Notes: a model not told the origin generated them from the sequence alone. Positions 35,901-43,727 are shown, counted from the first letter of the stretch. The stretch is DNA of 64,000 nt from UBA5239 sp040391785 (GCA_040391785.1 JBEBXH010000020.1:6931-70930), one strand, 5' to 3'. A program made the numbers and translations.

Positions 35901-36800
35901 AAAAACATCGTCGCCGCCAATAACGGCAAACTGCCCGCCATCAGTTTCGAAGTCGCCGCCAACGGCGGTGCCATCCCGCAGGCGAAACTCGAAATCTTGG
36001 CCGACGGCAAAACCGTACTGGCCACCGCTCAGGTCGACGCCGGCAAAACCTATAAACTGCCGCTGCAGAACACCAGTTACGGACGCCCGGTCACCTACCA
36101 GGCCCGCTTCACCGCTTCCGGCAGCAACGTCTGGACGCAGAAGCTCCCGGCTGACATCCTGCCCGTGGCGATTCCGTATGCCAAAGATGCGCTGAACACC
36201 GCCATCGACAAATGGCCCGCCCGCGGCGAGTACTCCATTGCCGACGGCACCCCGAGCCGCCACGCCATAAACGGCGACTTCGACCGCCCGGAAGGCACCA
36301 TCAAACTGGCCTACGACGACAAAAACCTCTACTTCTCGGTCAATACCAAAGACAAAACCGTCAGCACCCGCGACGGCGCATCGATGTGGGATGGCGACTC
36401 GCTGCAGATCGCCGTCAGCGTGCCGCAGAAGTTCATGATCCGCCCGAATAACGACGGAATTCAGGAAACCGCCTACGCCGAATTCGGCATCAAGGCCGCC
36501 GGCAACCAGCCCGATTCCTGGGTTTGGGCCAGTATGAACCTGAATGAAATGCCGTTGAACGCCCCGATCCCGAATCTGGTCAGCCGCCACACCCGCGAGG
36601 GCGAAGTGACGCACTACCTCTTTGCGATTTCGTGGCAGACGCTGAACATCAAACCCTCCACGGCCATGCCGCTGGGCATCAGCATCCTGATCAACGACCG
36701 CGACGCAGGCAAGAGCCGTCATTGGACCGAATGGTACGGCGGCATTGCCGACGGCAAGGTCCCCGCCCGCTACGGCCAGGCCGTCCTGCTCGCCAAGTAA
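32988..36800 (+). CDS. Large secreted clan GH-A glycoside hydrolase with CBM domains
   Basis: A 1270-residue exported protein. Residues 1-18 are a signal peptide. Residues 22-180 and about 230-390 are two similar CBM4/9-type jelly rolls, each starting NGSFEQG; they are joined by a linker of repeated Lys-Ala-Pro-Ala units (PKAEAKQAPAPKAE). A beta-sandwich is followed by a TIM barrel at about 490-800, with acid/base Glu in WETQNEP and a candidate nucleophile Glu in MYISEIGYS, the clan GH-A layout closest to GH39/GH5. Residues 1075-1270 form a DOMON/CBM9-like domain (LAYDDKNLYFSVNTKD). The substrate is unknown; the LacI operon suggests induction by a glycan. The GGAG ribosome site is 7 nt before the ATG. 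Confidence 0.82.
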   Translation: MKKSILFTIGALVLTATAGEVSFLNGSFEQGTNQYWTNQQGMVRIDTTDSTDGKQCLVITPADGKRVDIAQGVKLESGAVYVISFDARCGEEGGTPELTMPFMLQGEKGPLSMFAPRGEQKKQLDTPAALTSKWQTFTYEAGPFPEQFQGKDVTKIMIYFRVKGEGRVYLDNIKVSTKEGSGAVESQPKAEAKQAPAPKAEVKPAPAPKAETKPAPKAEAKPAAQSQPKAEGTNLLKNGSFEQGVASYWINTSDVAKPFSDDATDGKKSLEVTTRENRNINIVQGFDFTPGKLYQVSFDARVEAAEEVPNVKLTFMMQAATKPLAFYAPRGDQKALLDAPAALTTSWKTFTYTVGPFPEKYGETEVKKIMLYFNIKAPGKVYLDNVTVIEVEPPAPDITFNLPNPVQVYDNLPELKVVAQVGEGSLKVTVTDGFGRPVLSREGPTGVNELLVALPGPDYYLLRAEIIKGGKVEKHLETSMMVTTPLPGDYYETAHPAFGVWGGLTPELRALAGAKWDRQLFFTFFQKDDFQPTPPTPEKIAEREPIKIIRCMNVMHPFKKMVPYTHEELMVQKEKLIKEVVSRKGLVDVWETQNEPMVGENFHGTMNDVMDIIRMESEVVRQYDPGAKVAGICINPMNANQYNQYVGYYRNHGIADYIDSIMLHPYIPGAQSPDASGYVDILNRLGREVSTLAGRKVPMYISEIGYSTRPGGEVSEIQQAAYLARVVLLNRLVPDLVACVWHIGLWNDATSQRELDFGLLRKHGKGDAKREPKPAFAAWATVSRQTYNAEFIRELNIGRQVRVLLFDRQGTPLIVAYSLTPDTANFQLPINQSEVTITEVCGKTYTHPLKDGILSLKLTEAPVYISGGSLADFNSDKFAATFNPEVLQTTAGVPLNIDITLPEGLKGSIRVQNMSFAEAAVKGSGRKWQVSITPGKDVKPGINDIFIRLDDNGSSRYIWQKTLEILPPLSLKNIVAANNGKLPAISFEVAANGGAIPQAKLEILADGKTVLATAQVDAGKTYKLPLQNTSYGRPVTYQARFTASGSNVWTQKLPADILPVAIPYAKDALNTAIDKWPARGEYSIADGTPSRHAINGDFDRPEGTIKLAYDDKNLYFSVNTKDKTVSTRDGASMWDGDSLQIAVSVPQKFMIRPNNDGIQETAYAEFGIKAAGNQPDSWVWASMNLNEMPLNAPIPNLVSRHTREGEVTHYLFAISWQTLNIKPSTAMPLGISILINDRDAGKSRHWTEWYGGIADGKVPARYGQAVLLAK

Positions 36801-36811
36801 GCCGATTAAAA

Positions 36812-36860
36812 GGCAGGCCAATTCGGCCTGCCGCTAGTGCGCGAGGAACGCGGAGTTCCT
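36812..36860 (+). terminator. Hairpins after the glycoside hydrolase gene
   Basis: GGCAGGCC/GGCCTGCC (36812-36832, loop AATTC) is followed by a second hairpin GAGGAAC/GTTCCTC near 36842-36860. Neither has a strong U run, but the pair probably ends the LacI operon transcript. Confidence 0.5.
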
Positions 36861-37336
36861 CTGTTAAACTCAAAACGGTTGATTTTGTTTGCCTATTTCT
36901 GCTTATCGAGAAAAATAAGAATTTGATGAACAATTGAAGTAGATTTGCTGCTCTGGGAGACATTTCTAATGATTGAGGAGTTATAACCCATACTACTCAA
37001 CTTGAAAATTACCGCGACTCGCATGATCCCTATCGTCTTGGACTCAAATTTTCTGGATATTTGTTTATGCTTTCTTCCGATGTATTTTCGGTATCGAAAC
37101 AAATGACGGAACATTAAGGAAGGACAGTACAAAATTGAGGGAATTTAAACTTTGCAGAAAACGGAAAATCGGATCAGCCGCGTCTATTTCCCAATAATAA
37201 ACTGGTTGGCAAAGTATTCTGCTGATTAACGTACAAAGTATTGTCGAACACATGACTCTGGAAATGAACATACGTTATTTCTTCCACGCATCAATGTCCC
37301 TGAACAACTTCAAGCAATCAAACGAATCCTGAACTA
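36861..37336. other. Spacer at the left edge of the island, gene remnant possible
   Basis: No credible complete gene. On the plus strand a 46-codon open stretch about 36973-37113 reads THTTQLENYRDSHDPYRLG and onward with protein-like composition but no start, so it may be a degraded gene. GC content drops sharply here relative to the glycoside hydrolase gene, which fits a boundary of transferred DNA. Confidence 0.35.
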
Positions 37337-37609
37337 TTGACAGATTCAATATTTGAACGTTGCATTCAAGAAAGTTATCCTTTGCATGATTTTTTCCATT
37401 GGATCACCTCAAATGTAACTTTTGCCAATGATTTAATCATATCCACTATGGTATCTTTTCAGGGGGTATCGAAGAAAGATTCAGTATGGTCAAGAAATAA
37501 ACAGTTAATAAGGAATGCTCTGTATTTTCTGCATAATCAGAAATTGGCATATGATTTGCTTATTCTATCGCCGTACAAGTTTTATCGGCAAATGAAAAAC
37601 AAAATATAG
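37337..37609 (+). CDS. Doubtful small ORF, 90 residues
   Basis: An open frame with no recognisable domain and no convincing ribosome site. It contains the sigma-54 promoter of the next gene near its end and the candidate enhancer site near its start, so if real it would overlap the promoter region. I think it is more likely a remnant or chance frame. Confidence 0.25.
   Translation: MTDSIFERCIQESYPLHDFFHWITSNVTFANDLIISTMVSFQGVSKKDSVWSRNKQLIRNALYFLHNQKLAYDLLILSPYKFYRQMKNKI
37345..37358. promoter_or_regulatory. Candidate enhancer site (UAS) for the sigma-54 activator
   Basis: TTCAATATTTGAAC contains TTCA-N5-TGAA. Near-copies occur at 49222-49235, 53809-53821, 59163-59176 and, more weakly, 46967-46980 and 43820-43833, each upstream of a sigma-54 promoter. 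Here it lies about 190 bp upstream. A related TTGAAC...TTCAAG repeat follows within 15 bp. Confidence 0.5.
37545..37560 (+). promoter_or_regulatory. Sigma-54 promoter of the MoxR-VWA operon
   Basis: TGGCATATGATTTGCT: -24 GG at 37546-37547, -12 GC at 37558-37559, exact 10-nt spacing. It stands 69 nt before the MoxR start codon. Confidence 0.75.
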
Positions 37610-37627
37610 GTAGAAAGGTTTATTCAT

Positions 37628-38770
37628 ATGGCAAACACAATTCTTGATATGCACAATCAAATTTCCACAGAGAATCTGGAGACATTGGTACGGCATCAGC
37701 TCCGGCTGATCTTCAATAAACCGGAACTGGCGAAGTTTCTCCCGCCGTTGATGGTGTGGGGGGCGCCGGGGATCGGGAAATCCTCGATTTTGCGGTCGAT
37801 TGCGGCGGAAATGGAGATCGGATTCATCGACGTGCGCCTGGCTCAGCGTGAGCCGGTCGATATCCGTGGATTGCCGGTCCCCGACGGCGACCGGGTTCGC
37901 TGGCTGGTCTCCGCCGATTGGCCGCGCGACCCGGCAAGCCGCGGAATCATCCTTTTCGACGAATTGACCGCGGCCGATCGCAGTTTGCAGGTCGCCGCCT
38001 ATGAGTTTATCCTCGACCGGCGGCTCGGCGAGCTGTATCAGGTCCCGGACGGTTGGTACATCTGCGGCGCGGGCAATCGCGTGGAGGATTCCGCCGTGGC
38101 CATGACCATGAGTTCTGCGTTGGCCAACCGTTTCCTCCATGTCGAACTCCGCGAAGATGCGGAACTGTGGATTCAGTGGGGGCTTCAGAATAATATCCAT
38201 CCCGCCGTGCTTGGATTTATCCGTTTCCGGCCGGACCTGCTGTTTCACCAGGAAAATGAAAATCTCGAGCGCGGCTGGCCGAGCCCGCGCAGCTGGGAAC
38301 GGGTCAGCACCATGCTGCATTCATTCGGGAGTGAATCGGAAACGCTTCTCTGCAAAATTATTTACGGGTTGGTCGGCAATCAGATCGGGGTGGAATTCTG
38401 CGTATTTCGTAAAATCTCGGAGGAACTTGACAACGTTTACGAGGTGATGACCAATCCATCGAAAAAGATCAATGTTCCGGAAAAAGCGGATCGCAAATAC
38501 GCTTTTTGCGCCGCCATTTCCTATCATCTCTGGCGCGGCCAGAACGAGGCGGAAGGCAAAATTCTGCTCGATGGTTTTTACCGGATCGCCATCAAGCTGC
38601 CGAGCGACTTCGCATCCATGCTGATGACGGACGCCATGGCCGGCAAGTGCAAGGCGGACACCCCCATATTTGCCGATAAACTTTTCAATCATCCAGGTTA
38701 TGCGAAATGGGCGGAGCTCCACGGCAAAGCCTTGCGGGCAAGAATGAACAAAAAAGCGGTTCTCGCATGA
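37628..38770 (+). CDS. MoxR-like AAA+ ATPase
   Basis: A 380-residue AAA+ protein of the MoxR/RavA branch. Walker A is VWGAPGIGKSSI at about residue 43-54, Walker B IILFDELTAAD near residue 108, and sensor-1 ICGAGNRVEDS near 145. It lacks a signal peptide and acts in the cytosol. MoxR ATPases typically work with a VWA-domain partner as chaperones that assemble or activate other complexes; here the partner follows with a four-base overlap. First gene of a sigma-54 transcription unit. Confidence 0.85.
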   Translation: MANTILDMHNQISTENLETLVRHQLRLIFNKPELAKFLPPLMVWGAPGIGKSSILRSIAAEMEIGFIDVRLAQREPVDIRGLPVPDGDRVRWLVSADWPRDPASRGIILFDELTAADRSLQVAAYEFILDRRLGELYQVPDGWYICGAGNRVEDSAVAMTMSSALANRFLHVELREDAELWIQWGLQNNIHPAVLGFIRFRPDLLFHQENENLERGWPSPRSWERVSTMLHSFGSESETLLCKIIYGLVGNQIGVEFCVFRKISEELDNVYEVMTNPSKKINVPEKADRKYAFCAAISYHLWRGQNEAEGKILLDGFYRIAIKLPSDFASMLMTDAMAGKCKADTPIFADKLFNHPGYAKWAELHGKALRARMNKKAVLA

Positions 38771-40020
38771 AAAACACCTCGGATAATAAAGTCAAAACGC
38801 TTGTATTGCAAGGGCTGGAACAGGATCGCCAGCGACTTCTGATGCGGCAGCCGTTCATCGGAATCGTGCTGATGCATCTGGAGCTGATTCCCGTGATCGA
38901 CTCCTGTCTCGCCACGGCGGCGACCGATGGCCGCGCGGTTTATATGAACTGTCGTTTTTACGCGGCTCTTGACTTGGACGAACGTCTTTTTGTGCTAGCG
39001 CATGAGGCGTGGCACTGCGTTTTTCTTCATTTTGCCCGGCTGCAAAACCGTGACCGGCGAAGGTTCAATATTGCCACCGATCTGGAGATTCATTTTGCCC
39101 TGTTGTCGGAAAAAATGAAGGAGCCGTTTGTACTGCCGCATAATCCGGACTGGAGCGACCTGTCGGCGGAGGAGATTTATGAAGAATTGAAACATTGGCA
39201 GTCCAAGAAAAACTGGGATTCCGGCCAGCACTCCGAGCATATCGAGAATACCTGCGGCGAAGGATTCGATACGCATATTTATCAACGGGGGAACTCCGGT
39301 GAATGCGAAGATTCTAACAGTGAAGAGGACTCCGGCGAAGACGGAGATCCCGATTTTTCGCCGGTGGTGGACAAAAATACGAAAGAACATGTTCGGCGGA
39401 TTGTAATTCAGGCCGCCCAGCAGGTTGAACGGACGCAGGGCTGCCTGCCGCGGCACCTTCAGAACATCATTGAAAAATTATGGAAGCCCGAATTGAACTG
39501 GCGTGAATTGCTGAAACAGTTTGTCAGTTCCGCTTATGGCGGAAGCCGCCGCTGGCTGCCGCCGGCCAGGCGCTATATCGGCTTGGAGCTGTATCTGCAA
39601 TCGCGCCGCAGCAAACGGTTAAACGCCGTGCTGGCGATCGACACCAGCGGCAGCACGACCGATGATCTCCATCAATTTTTCGCTGAACTCGCCGGTTTGC
39701 TGAATTCGTTCGACAATTACGAATTGACGGTTATTCAATGCGATTACATCATTCAGAAAGTTGAAAATTTTTCTTCGGATCGACCATTGCCGCGGGATTA
39801 CCAATGGCGAAGTTTCGGACACGGCGGCACCTGTTTTAAACCTCCATTCGCTTATATCAAAAACTTCAAATTATGTCCTGATGTTTTCATATATCTTACT
39901 GACGGCTGCGGCGATGCGCCGGAAAAAGCACCGTATTTTCCGGTTCTATGGGTCTTGACCTCCGACGGCAAAATCCCGACCGCCTGGGGTAAAAAAATAT
40001 ACTTAAAAGGAAACAACTAA
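38767..40020 (+). CDS. DUF2201-type metallopeptidase-like/VWA protein
   Basis: A 417-residue two-part protein. Near residue 75-85 HEAWHCVFLH gives an HExxH zinc-peptidase motif. A Glu/Asp/Ser-rich acidic linker follows at about 175-205. The C-terminal third is a VWA-like domain with a MIDAS signature: LAIDTSGSTTDDL, the Thr in GHGGTCF, and the Asp in YLTDGCGDAP. This fusion is the usual partner of MoxR ATPases. The start at 38767 overlaps the moxR stop (ATGA); the longer frame from 38707 is excluded because it lies inside moxR. Confidence 0.82.
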   Translation: MKNTSDNKVKTLVLQGLEQDRQRLLMRQPFIGIVLMHLELIPVIDSCLATAATDGRAVYMNCRFYAALDLDERLFVLAHEAWHCVFLHFARLQNRDRRRFNIATDLEIHFALLSEKMKEPFVLPHNPDWSDLSAEEIYEELKHWQSKKNWDSGQHSEHIENTCGEGFDTHIYQRGNSGECEDSNSEEDSGEDGDPDFSPVVDKNTKEHVRRIVIQAAQQVERTQGCLPRHLQNIIEKLWKPELNWRELLKQFVSSAYGGSRRWLPPARRYIGLELYLQSRRSKRLNAVLAIDTSGSTTDDLHQFFAELAGLLNSFDNYELTVIQCDYIIQKVENFSSDRPLPRDYQWRSFGHGGTCFKPPFAYIKNFKLCPDVFIYLTDGCGDAPEKAPYFPVLWVLTSDGKIPTAWGKKIYLKGNN

Positions 40021-40989
40021 ATGAAATTGCACGATTTTGACCATTTATTCATCCAGCACCGCCCCCCGGAGGAAATCTGCGAGTTTTTAAAGGAGCATTG
40101 GAATGATTTGGAGAGCCATTTAAAATTCAGTATTTATCAGGAACGTCTGTTCGCTCCGGAATTTCTTCTTCGGTGCGATGAGGATTTGGTTCAAAATATC
40201 TACAACCATTTGTGGTTCAATTTTGGCTATTTCAGCAGCTTGAAATATGCGGGGCAAATTGTTCAGGACACATCCGTACCGGACTCCACCCGGACGAAAT
40301 TCTGGTATATGATTCATGCATACAAGAGTTGCTGTTACGGAGTTCCGGACCAGAGAGTATCCTCGCCGGTTTTTATTGATAACCCTGCCGCTCTTCAAAG
40401 TTTTTGCAAGTATAGCGAGAATTCTGCGGCAAAGATTTTTTTTCAGGGTATGGCCCGTTGCAAAATAGCAAACGGCTATAAACTTTCGGCGCGATTGGTA
40501 AAAACACTCCAGGAAGATTCGATTTCCATGTTTGAAATGACCCGTCTGATGGAAAATAAAGATTTGACTTTGAGTCTTTTTTTGTGTATGATAAAATATG
40601 ATGCGCAGCAGATATTCTGTCATTTTCTTAAAGATTCCCTGACTATAAATGGCATTTTTCCAGATCGGATTATATTGTTTTTTCTTTGCGCTCATGCCGA
40701 GGCCGGCTTTGCCGGCAAGGCAATTCATACTTTAGAGAAGATCAAGCCCGGAATTGTCCGCGAGGCGACGGATCCGTTCGGAAATACGCCGCTCTGGTAT
40801 ACTCTTTATCAAGAGGAAATTCCAACACAGCTGGTCAAAACCCTGATTCAATATGGTGACGATCCAACCAAACGCAATCATTTAAATTTGAGCTATGAAC
40901 TCGTCATGGCAGCCAACTCTTCACAGTATGAAAAGCGAAGACGAAGAACTGTCATGAAGGCGATATGGAAGAAACAACAAGGCTTGTAA
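40021..40989 (+). CDS. Ankyrin-like repeat protein, 322 residues
   Basis: It starts on the base after the VWA gene stop. Residues 1-230 are helical and unrecognised. The C-terminal 90 residues contain DPFGNTPLWYTLYQEEIP followed by LVKTLIQYGDDPTKRNHLNLSYELVMAA, which match two ankyrin-type repeats (xGNTPLxxA..., LLxxGADPxxxN). It may present a target or partner to the MoxR-VWA machine. No signal peptide. The N-terminal region could be diverged ankyrin or TPR-like repeats. Confidence 0.6.
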   Translation: MKLHDFDHLFIQHRPPEEICEFLKEHWNDLESHLKFSIYQERLFAPEFLLRCDEDLVQNIYNHLWFNFGYFSSLKYAGQIVQDTSVPDSTRTKFWYMIHAYKSCCYGVPDQRVSSPVFIDNPAALQSFCKYSENSAAKIFFQGMARCKIANGYKLSARLVKTLQEDSISMFEMTRLMENKDLTLSLFLCMIKYDAQQIFCHFLKDSLTINGIFPDRIILFFLCAHAEAGFAGKAIHTLEKIKPGIVREATDPFGNTPLWYTLYQEEIPTQLVKTLIQYGDDPTKRNHLNLSYELVMAANSSQYEKRRRRTVMKAIWKKQQGL

Positions 40990-41159
40990 CCGTCGATGGT
41001 TATCCATATGGATTGAAGTATTCGTATTACATTTATACTGTTCAATGCGGACGGAATTGTGCGGTCTGCCGTCATCTGGCGGCGCGCCGGGATTTACGGA
41101 AAGATAAACGCTATGTTGTTTTGCTCGCCCCTTGGTGCTGCCGGTTGCTTGAACAGTAG
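40965..41159 (+). CDS. Possible small Cys-rich ORF, 64 residues
   Basis: Overlaps the end of the ankyrin gene by 25 nt and reads YTVQCGRNCAVCRHLAARRDL, with CxxxCxxC spacing that could bind metal. There is no clear ribosome site, and the sequence may simply be read-through from the previous coding region. The following 41160-41367 holds no gene that I can support. Confidence 0.3.
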   Translation: MEETTRLVTVDGYPYGLKYSYYIYTVQCGRNCAVCRHLAARRDLRKDKRYVVLLAPWCCRLLEQ

Positions 41160-41367
41160 CGGATATCATTGCAAAAATTTCCTTCCCTGGATGGCTGCGG
41201 GCGAGAAGCATGACTCCGCATAATCCACTATGAACGGTATCATTATTCCAGGAACAAAAAGAGGGGGACTTGCAACGCTCCCCCATAGTGTGGAATGATC
41301 TTCAAATATTTATCAGAATAATGTTTTCAAAAATTTATTCATTTTTCACCTGTTGAGTATTTCCGAT

Positions 41368-41598
41368 TTACAGATCGACCCAAGGTTTCCACTTGGGGCA
41401 GGTACCGCTAATAGTCCTTTTGTTGCCGGAAACTTTGCAGAATGCGTCATGGTTATTTTCGCTTAGATCGACTGAAATCGACTGGGGATTTTTTCCCATG
41501 AATTTGATTTCGCGGCTTTCGCAATTCCAATATTGGCATGTGCCGCAGATTTTTCGCCCATTTTTCCCGGAATAGATTGGTTGACTGGTGGTTGCCAT
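41368..41598 (-). CDS. Small Cys-rich protein, 76 residues
   Basis: Start at 41598 with GGAGAG 7 nt upstream; a longer frame to 41823 is not protein-like. The protein has KICGTCQYWNC, then FCKV and GTCPKW, a CxxCx4C...C...C arrangement suitable for one zinc site. No known family recognised, though it resembles small zinc-binding proteins seen beside phage or plasmid genes. The sequence around its start is similar to the one at 42001 (TAGATTGG...CCATTxTTTxCTCTC on the plus strand), pointing to a local duplication. Confidence 0.6.
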   Translation of the reverse strand: MATTSQPIYSGKNGRKICGTCQYWNCESREIKFMGKNPQSISVDLSENNHDAFCKVSGNKRTISGTCPKWKPWVDL

Positions 41599-41665
41599 TG
41601 TTTTCTCTCCTATATTTGTTTTATGTTGATTGCGGTAGAATACCGCGGTTATTTCTCGCATCATC

Positions 41666-42001
41666 CTAAAGCCGATTACGTATCCGGGCGTCCATGGTGA
41701 TGTACAGTTCTTCCTGTAGCGCCGTGTTATCGACCAGAAGCATCCAGAAAAAAATATACTCGGACAAAAAGGCGTAGAAGTTCGGTTTTTCGTATGTTTC
41801 GCACAACTTCCTGTATTGCTCATCCCAGGAATTTACGCTGAATTTTCGGGATAATCACGCGAAAATTGATCAGAATCGACTTGAGATTGATCCGGGTAAT
41901 CAGTTCAGGCATGCTCGCAATTCCCTTTTTCTTTCATCTTGAATCTGATCATTTTTCATTTGGGCACTCCAGAAATAGATTGGATTGCCGGCGATGGCCA
42001 T
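41666..42001 (-). pseudogene. Small gene broken by two compensating frameshifts
   Basis: Three short overlapping open pieces follow each other on the minus strand. MAIAGNPIYFWSAQ... (42001-41900, 33 codons) has AGAGAG before its ATG. MPELITRINLKSILI... (41912-41820, 30 codons) has GGGA before its ATG. SVNSWDEQYRKLCETYEK... (about 41838 to a stop at 41666) has no start but strongly protein-like composition. The first and third pieces are in the same frame; the middle is not. Either a real gene of about 110 residues carries two frameshifts, or two tiny overlapping genes and a remnant are present. Confidence 0.4.
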
Positions 42002-42067
42002 TATTTGCTCTCTTTTGTATTGATATTTTATTGCTTGCGGCGTTTCGCCGTCTACACATTCTGTTTT

Positions 42068-42478
42068 TTAAAGTTTATTCCAGGAATGACTGCCGCTTGC
42101 CGGGCAGTTTGTGGAGCCGGGAGTTTTGTCCATATATACTTTCACCTGACATTTTCGGCATTGATACGGCGTTTCACCACGTGCTCCGAGCCTGTTCCAA
42201 ATATGAGAGCCAGCGGCGGAACAATTGACCGCATTCGGTCGACTCTTGATATATACCGCATGTTTGCATTTGGAGCACAGATATACTTCGTCGCCGGTCT
42301 CTCCCAGGAGCGTCCAGTTGTGACTGCCGGTGGCGGAACAGCCCAGGCTTGACGGAGCCGATGCCTTGACCACGCAGGTATCGCATTTTCGGCAAAGATA
42401 AACTTTCATGATTTCGTTTGCTGTCAAAAGCGATATTATGGCGAATATCAGAATTGATAATATGAGTTTTCTATGCAT
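42068..42478 (-). CDS. Exported protein with three zinc-knuckle-like repeats
   Basis: A 136-residue protein. Residues 1-20 form a signal peptide or anchor (KLILSILIFAIISLLTA). The rest is three tandem units of about 37 residues, each with YxCxKC, then about 13-18 residues, a Pro-containing stretch, C-x-A-x-GSH-x-W-x-x-L. CxxC plus C and H give one potential metal site per repeat. Not a family I recognise. Start at 42478 is set by AAGG upstream and abuts the nuclease gene stop. Confidence 0.65.
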   Translation of the reverse strand: MHRKLILSILIFAIISLLTANEIMKVYLCRKCDTCVVKASAPSSLGCSATGSHNWTLLGETGDEVYLCSKCKHAVYIKSRPNAVNCSAAGSHIWNRLGARGETPYQCRKCQVKVYMDKTPGSTNCPASGSHSWNKL

Positions 42479-42480
42479 TT

Positions 42481-42954
42481 TCACCTTTTTCCTTTGCGGT
42501 AATCCCATGGCGGGATCGGTTGCGGATCGCTCCATAATCCGATTTCGGCCGTTCTCGCAGCAGTTTCATTTTCAGCAAGAATCCTGTCCTTCGGCGCATA
42601 GGCCCGGTAATGCCAGGCCAGACCGTTCAGGACCAGCTCGGCATTGATGTTTTTCCCTTCGAAAATGATTTCACCGATCATTCTGCCATACCGGTCGTGG
42701 CCGTGCGCTGATACCGTGACAACCTTGCCGGATATGGCGATTGCCAGATACAATTTTGCTGTCAGCCCGTAAGGCTGTCGCTTTTCCGGGGCGTCGACCC
42801 CGTAAAGGCGAATCCTGTGGGTATTGCCGTTTATTTCTTGAACGGAGACAGTATCGCCATCAATGATTTTGATTGCGGTGCCGGCAATTTCCGCCCCGGC
42901 CAGGGAAACGGAAATTGCAAGCAGGACAATGATTTGAACGATTTTATTCGGCAT
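42481..42954 (-). CDS. Secreted thermonuclease (staphylococcal nuclease-like)
   Basis: A 157-residue protein with signal peptide (KIVQIIVLLAISVSLAGA) and an SNase OB-fold. Catalytic elements are visible: IDGDTVSV (Asp), IRLYGVDAPEKRQPYG (Arg, Asp, Glu) and HDRYGRMIGEI (Arg), followed by GLAWHYRAYAP. It would cleave DNA or RNA with calcium outside the cytoplasm. The start at 42954 overlaps the end of the upstream gene by 11 nt, so translation is probably coupled. Confidence 0.85.
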   Translation of the reverse strand: MPNKIVQIIVLLAISVSLAGAEIAGTAIKIIDGDTVSVQEINGNTHRIRLYGVDAPEKRQPYGLTAKLYLAIAISGKVVTVSAHGHDRYGRMIGEIIFEGKNINAELVLNGLAWHYRAYAPKDRILAENETAARTAEIGLWSDPQPIPPWDYRKGKR

Positions 42955-43627
42955 ATTTGACGTCGGTACATTCAAACTTTACGGTATTTCCGACCTTAAG
43001 TAGGTCGTACGGCAAAGGCAGCTGTTTCGACAGTTCCTTGATCGTTCCCGCCGTTACGACCTGCGACTGCAAACCGTCGCCGGCCTCGGCAATTACGATT
43101 TTACCCTTTGGAGCAATCGTCTGTTTGTAAGTGATTTGGCTGCGCTTGGCGACTTTGCCGAAGTCGTCGTAAGTGATGATATATCCGCGAAATACGGTAA
43201 TTGTCTTGTCGGTCAGGTTTTCCAGGTCCACGACCTGAATCTGTCCATCCTCATTGCTGAAAGCGTACATGCCGTTCAGCTTCAGCGGTTCGCTTTTCGC
43301 TTTGGCTGAGTCTGAAGGTGTCTTATCCAACACCATACCGGTTTTAGCCTCGAATTCCTTGCGGTTTTCTTCCATTTCCTGGCTCAATTCTTCCAAACCT
43401 TCGCCGACGACTTTCGTCGCCTGCAATTGAAAATATGCGATACCGCCGGCAAGAATGCACAGGATCAACCCGGCCACAGCCATGCCCTTTTTCTTTTTGG
43501 GCCAGGCGATCTGCCCGATACTGAGCAACCCGCCAGGAACAACCAAAAAAAATGCCAGCGTCCCCACAAATGGAATGACCGAAAATACCAATGCCACGAT
43601 ACCGATTACCAATGCTGCTATACCCAT
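42944..43627 (-). CDS. Hypothetical membrane-anchored protein (DUF4190-like N-terminus)
   Basis: A 227-residue protein. Two or three N-terminal membrane helices (ALVIGIVALVFSVIPFVG, GGLLSIGQIAWPKKKKG, MAVAGLILCILAGGIAYF) match the small DUF4190-type module. A helical, Glu/Lys-rich stretch and then a C-terminal beta-rich domain follow (ITVFRGYIITYDDFGKVAKR). Function unknown. First gene of a unit that also carries the secreted nuclease and small Cys proteins; a sigma-54 promoter stands 100 nt upstream. Confidence 0.65.
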   Translation of the reverse strand: MGIAALVIGIVALVFSVIPFVGTLAFFLVVPGGLLSIGQIAWPKKKKGMAVAGLILCILAGGIAYFQLQATKVVGEGLEELSQEMEENRKEFEAKTGMVLDKTPSDSAKAKSEPLKLNGMYAFSNEDGQIQVVDLENLTDKTITVFRGYIITYDDFGKVAKRSQITYKQTIAPKGKIVIAEAGDGLQSQVVTAGTIKELSKQLPLPYDLLKVGNTVKFECTDVKYAE

Positions 43628-43727
43628 TATAAAAAACCTCCTGTTGTTATATTTTGCTTGGGTTTAAACTCGGATAAATGTTATTCTATTTCATAATCAC
43701 CTCCTGAAATAACGGTTGCAATAAATA

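Noticed and set aside
35439..36821. 460-codon open frame antisense to the large glycoside hydrolase
   Set aside because: The sense protein has continuous domain structure through this region.
37188..37215. TTGGCAAAGTATTCTGCTG as another sigma-54 promoter
   Set aside because: GG and GC are 11 nt apart, not 10, and no gene starts nearby; the site at 37545 is correctly spaced and placed.
40921..41286. Minus-strand frame of 121 codons over the end of the ankyrin gene
   Set aside because: No ribosome site, low-complexity Ser-rich end, overlaps a better gene.
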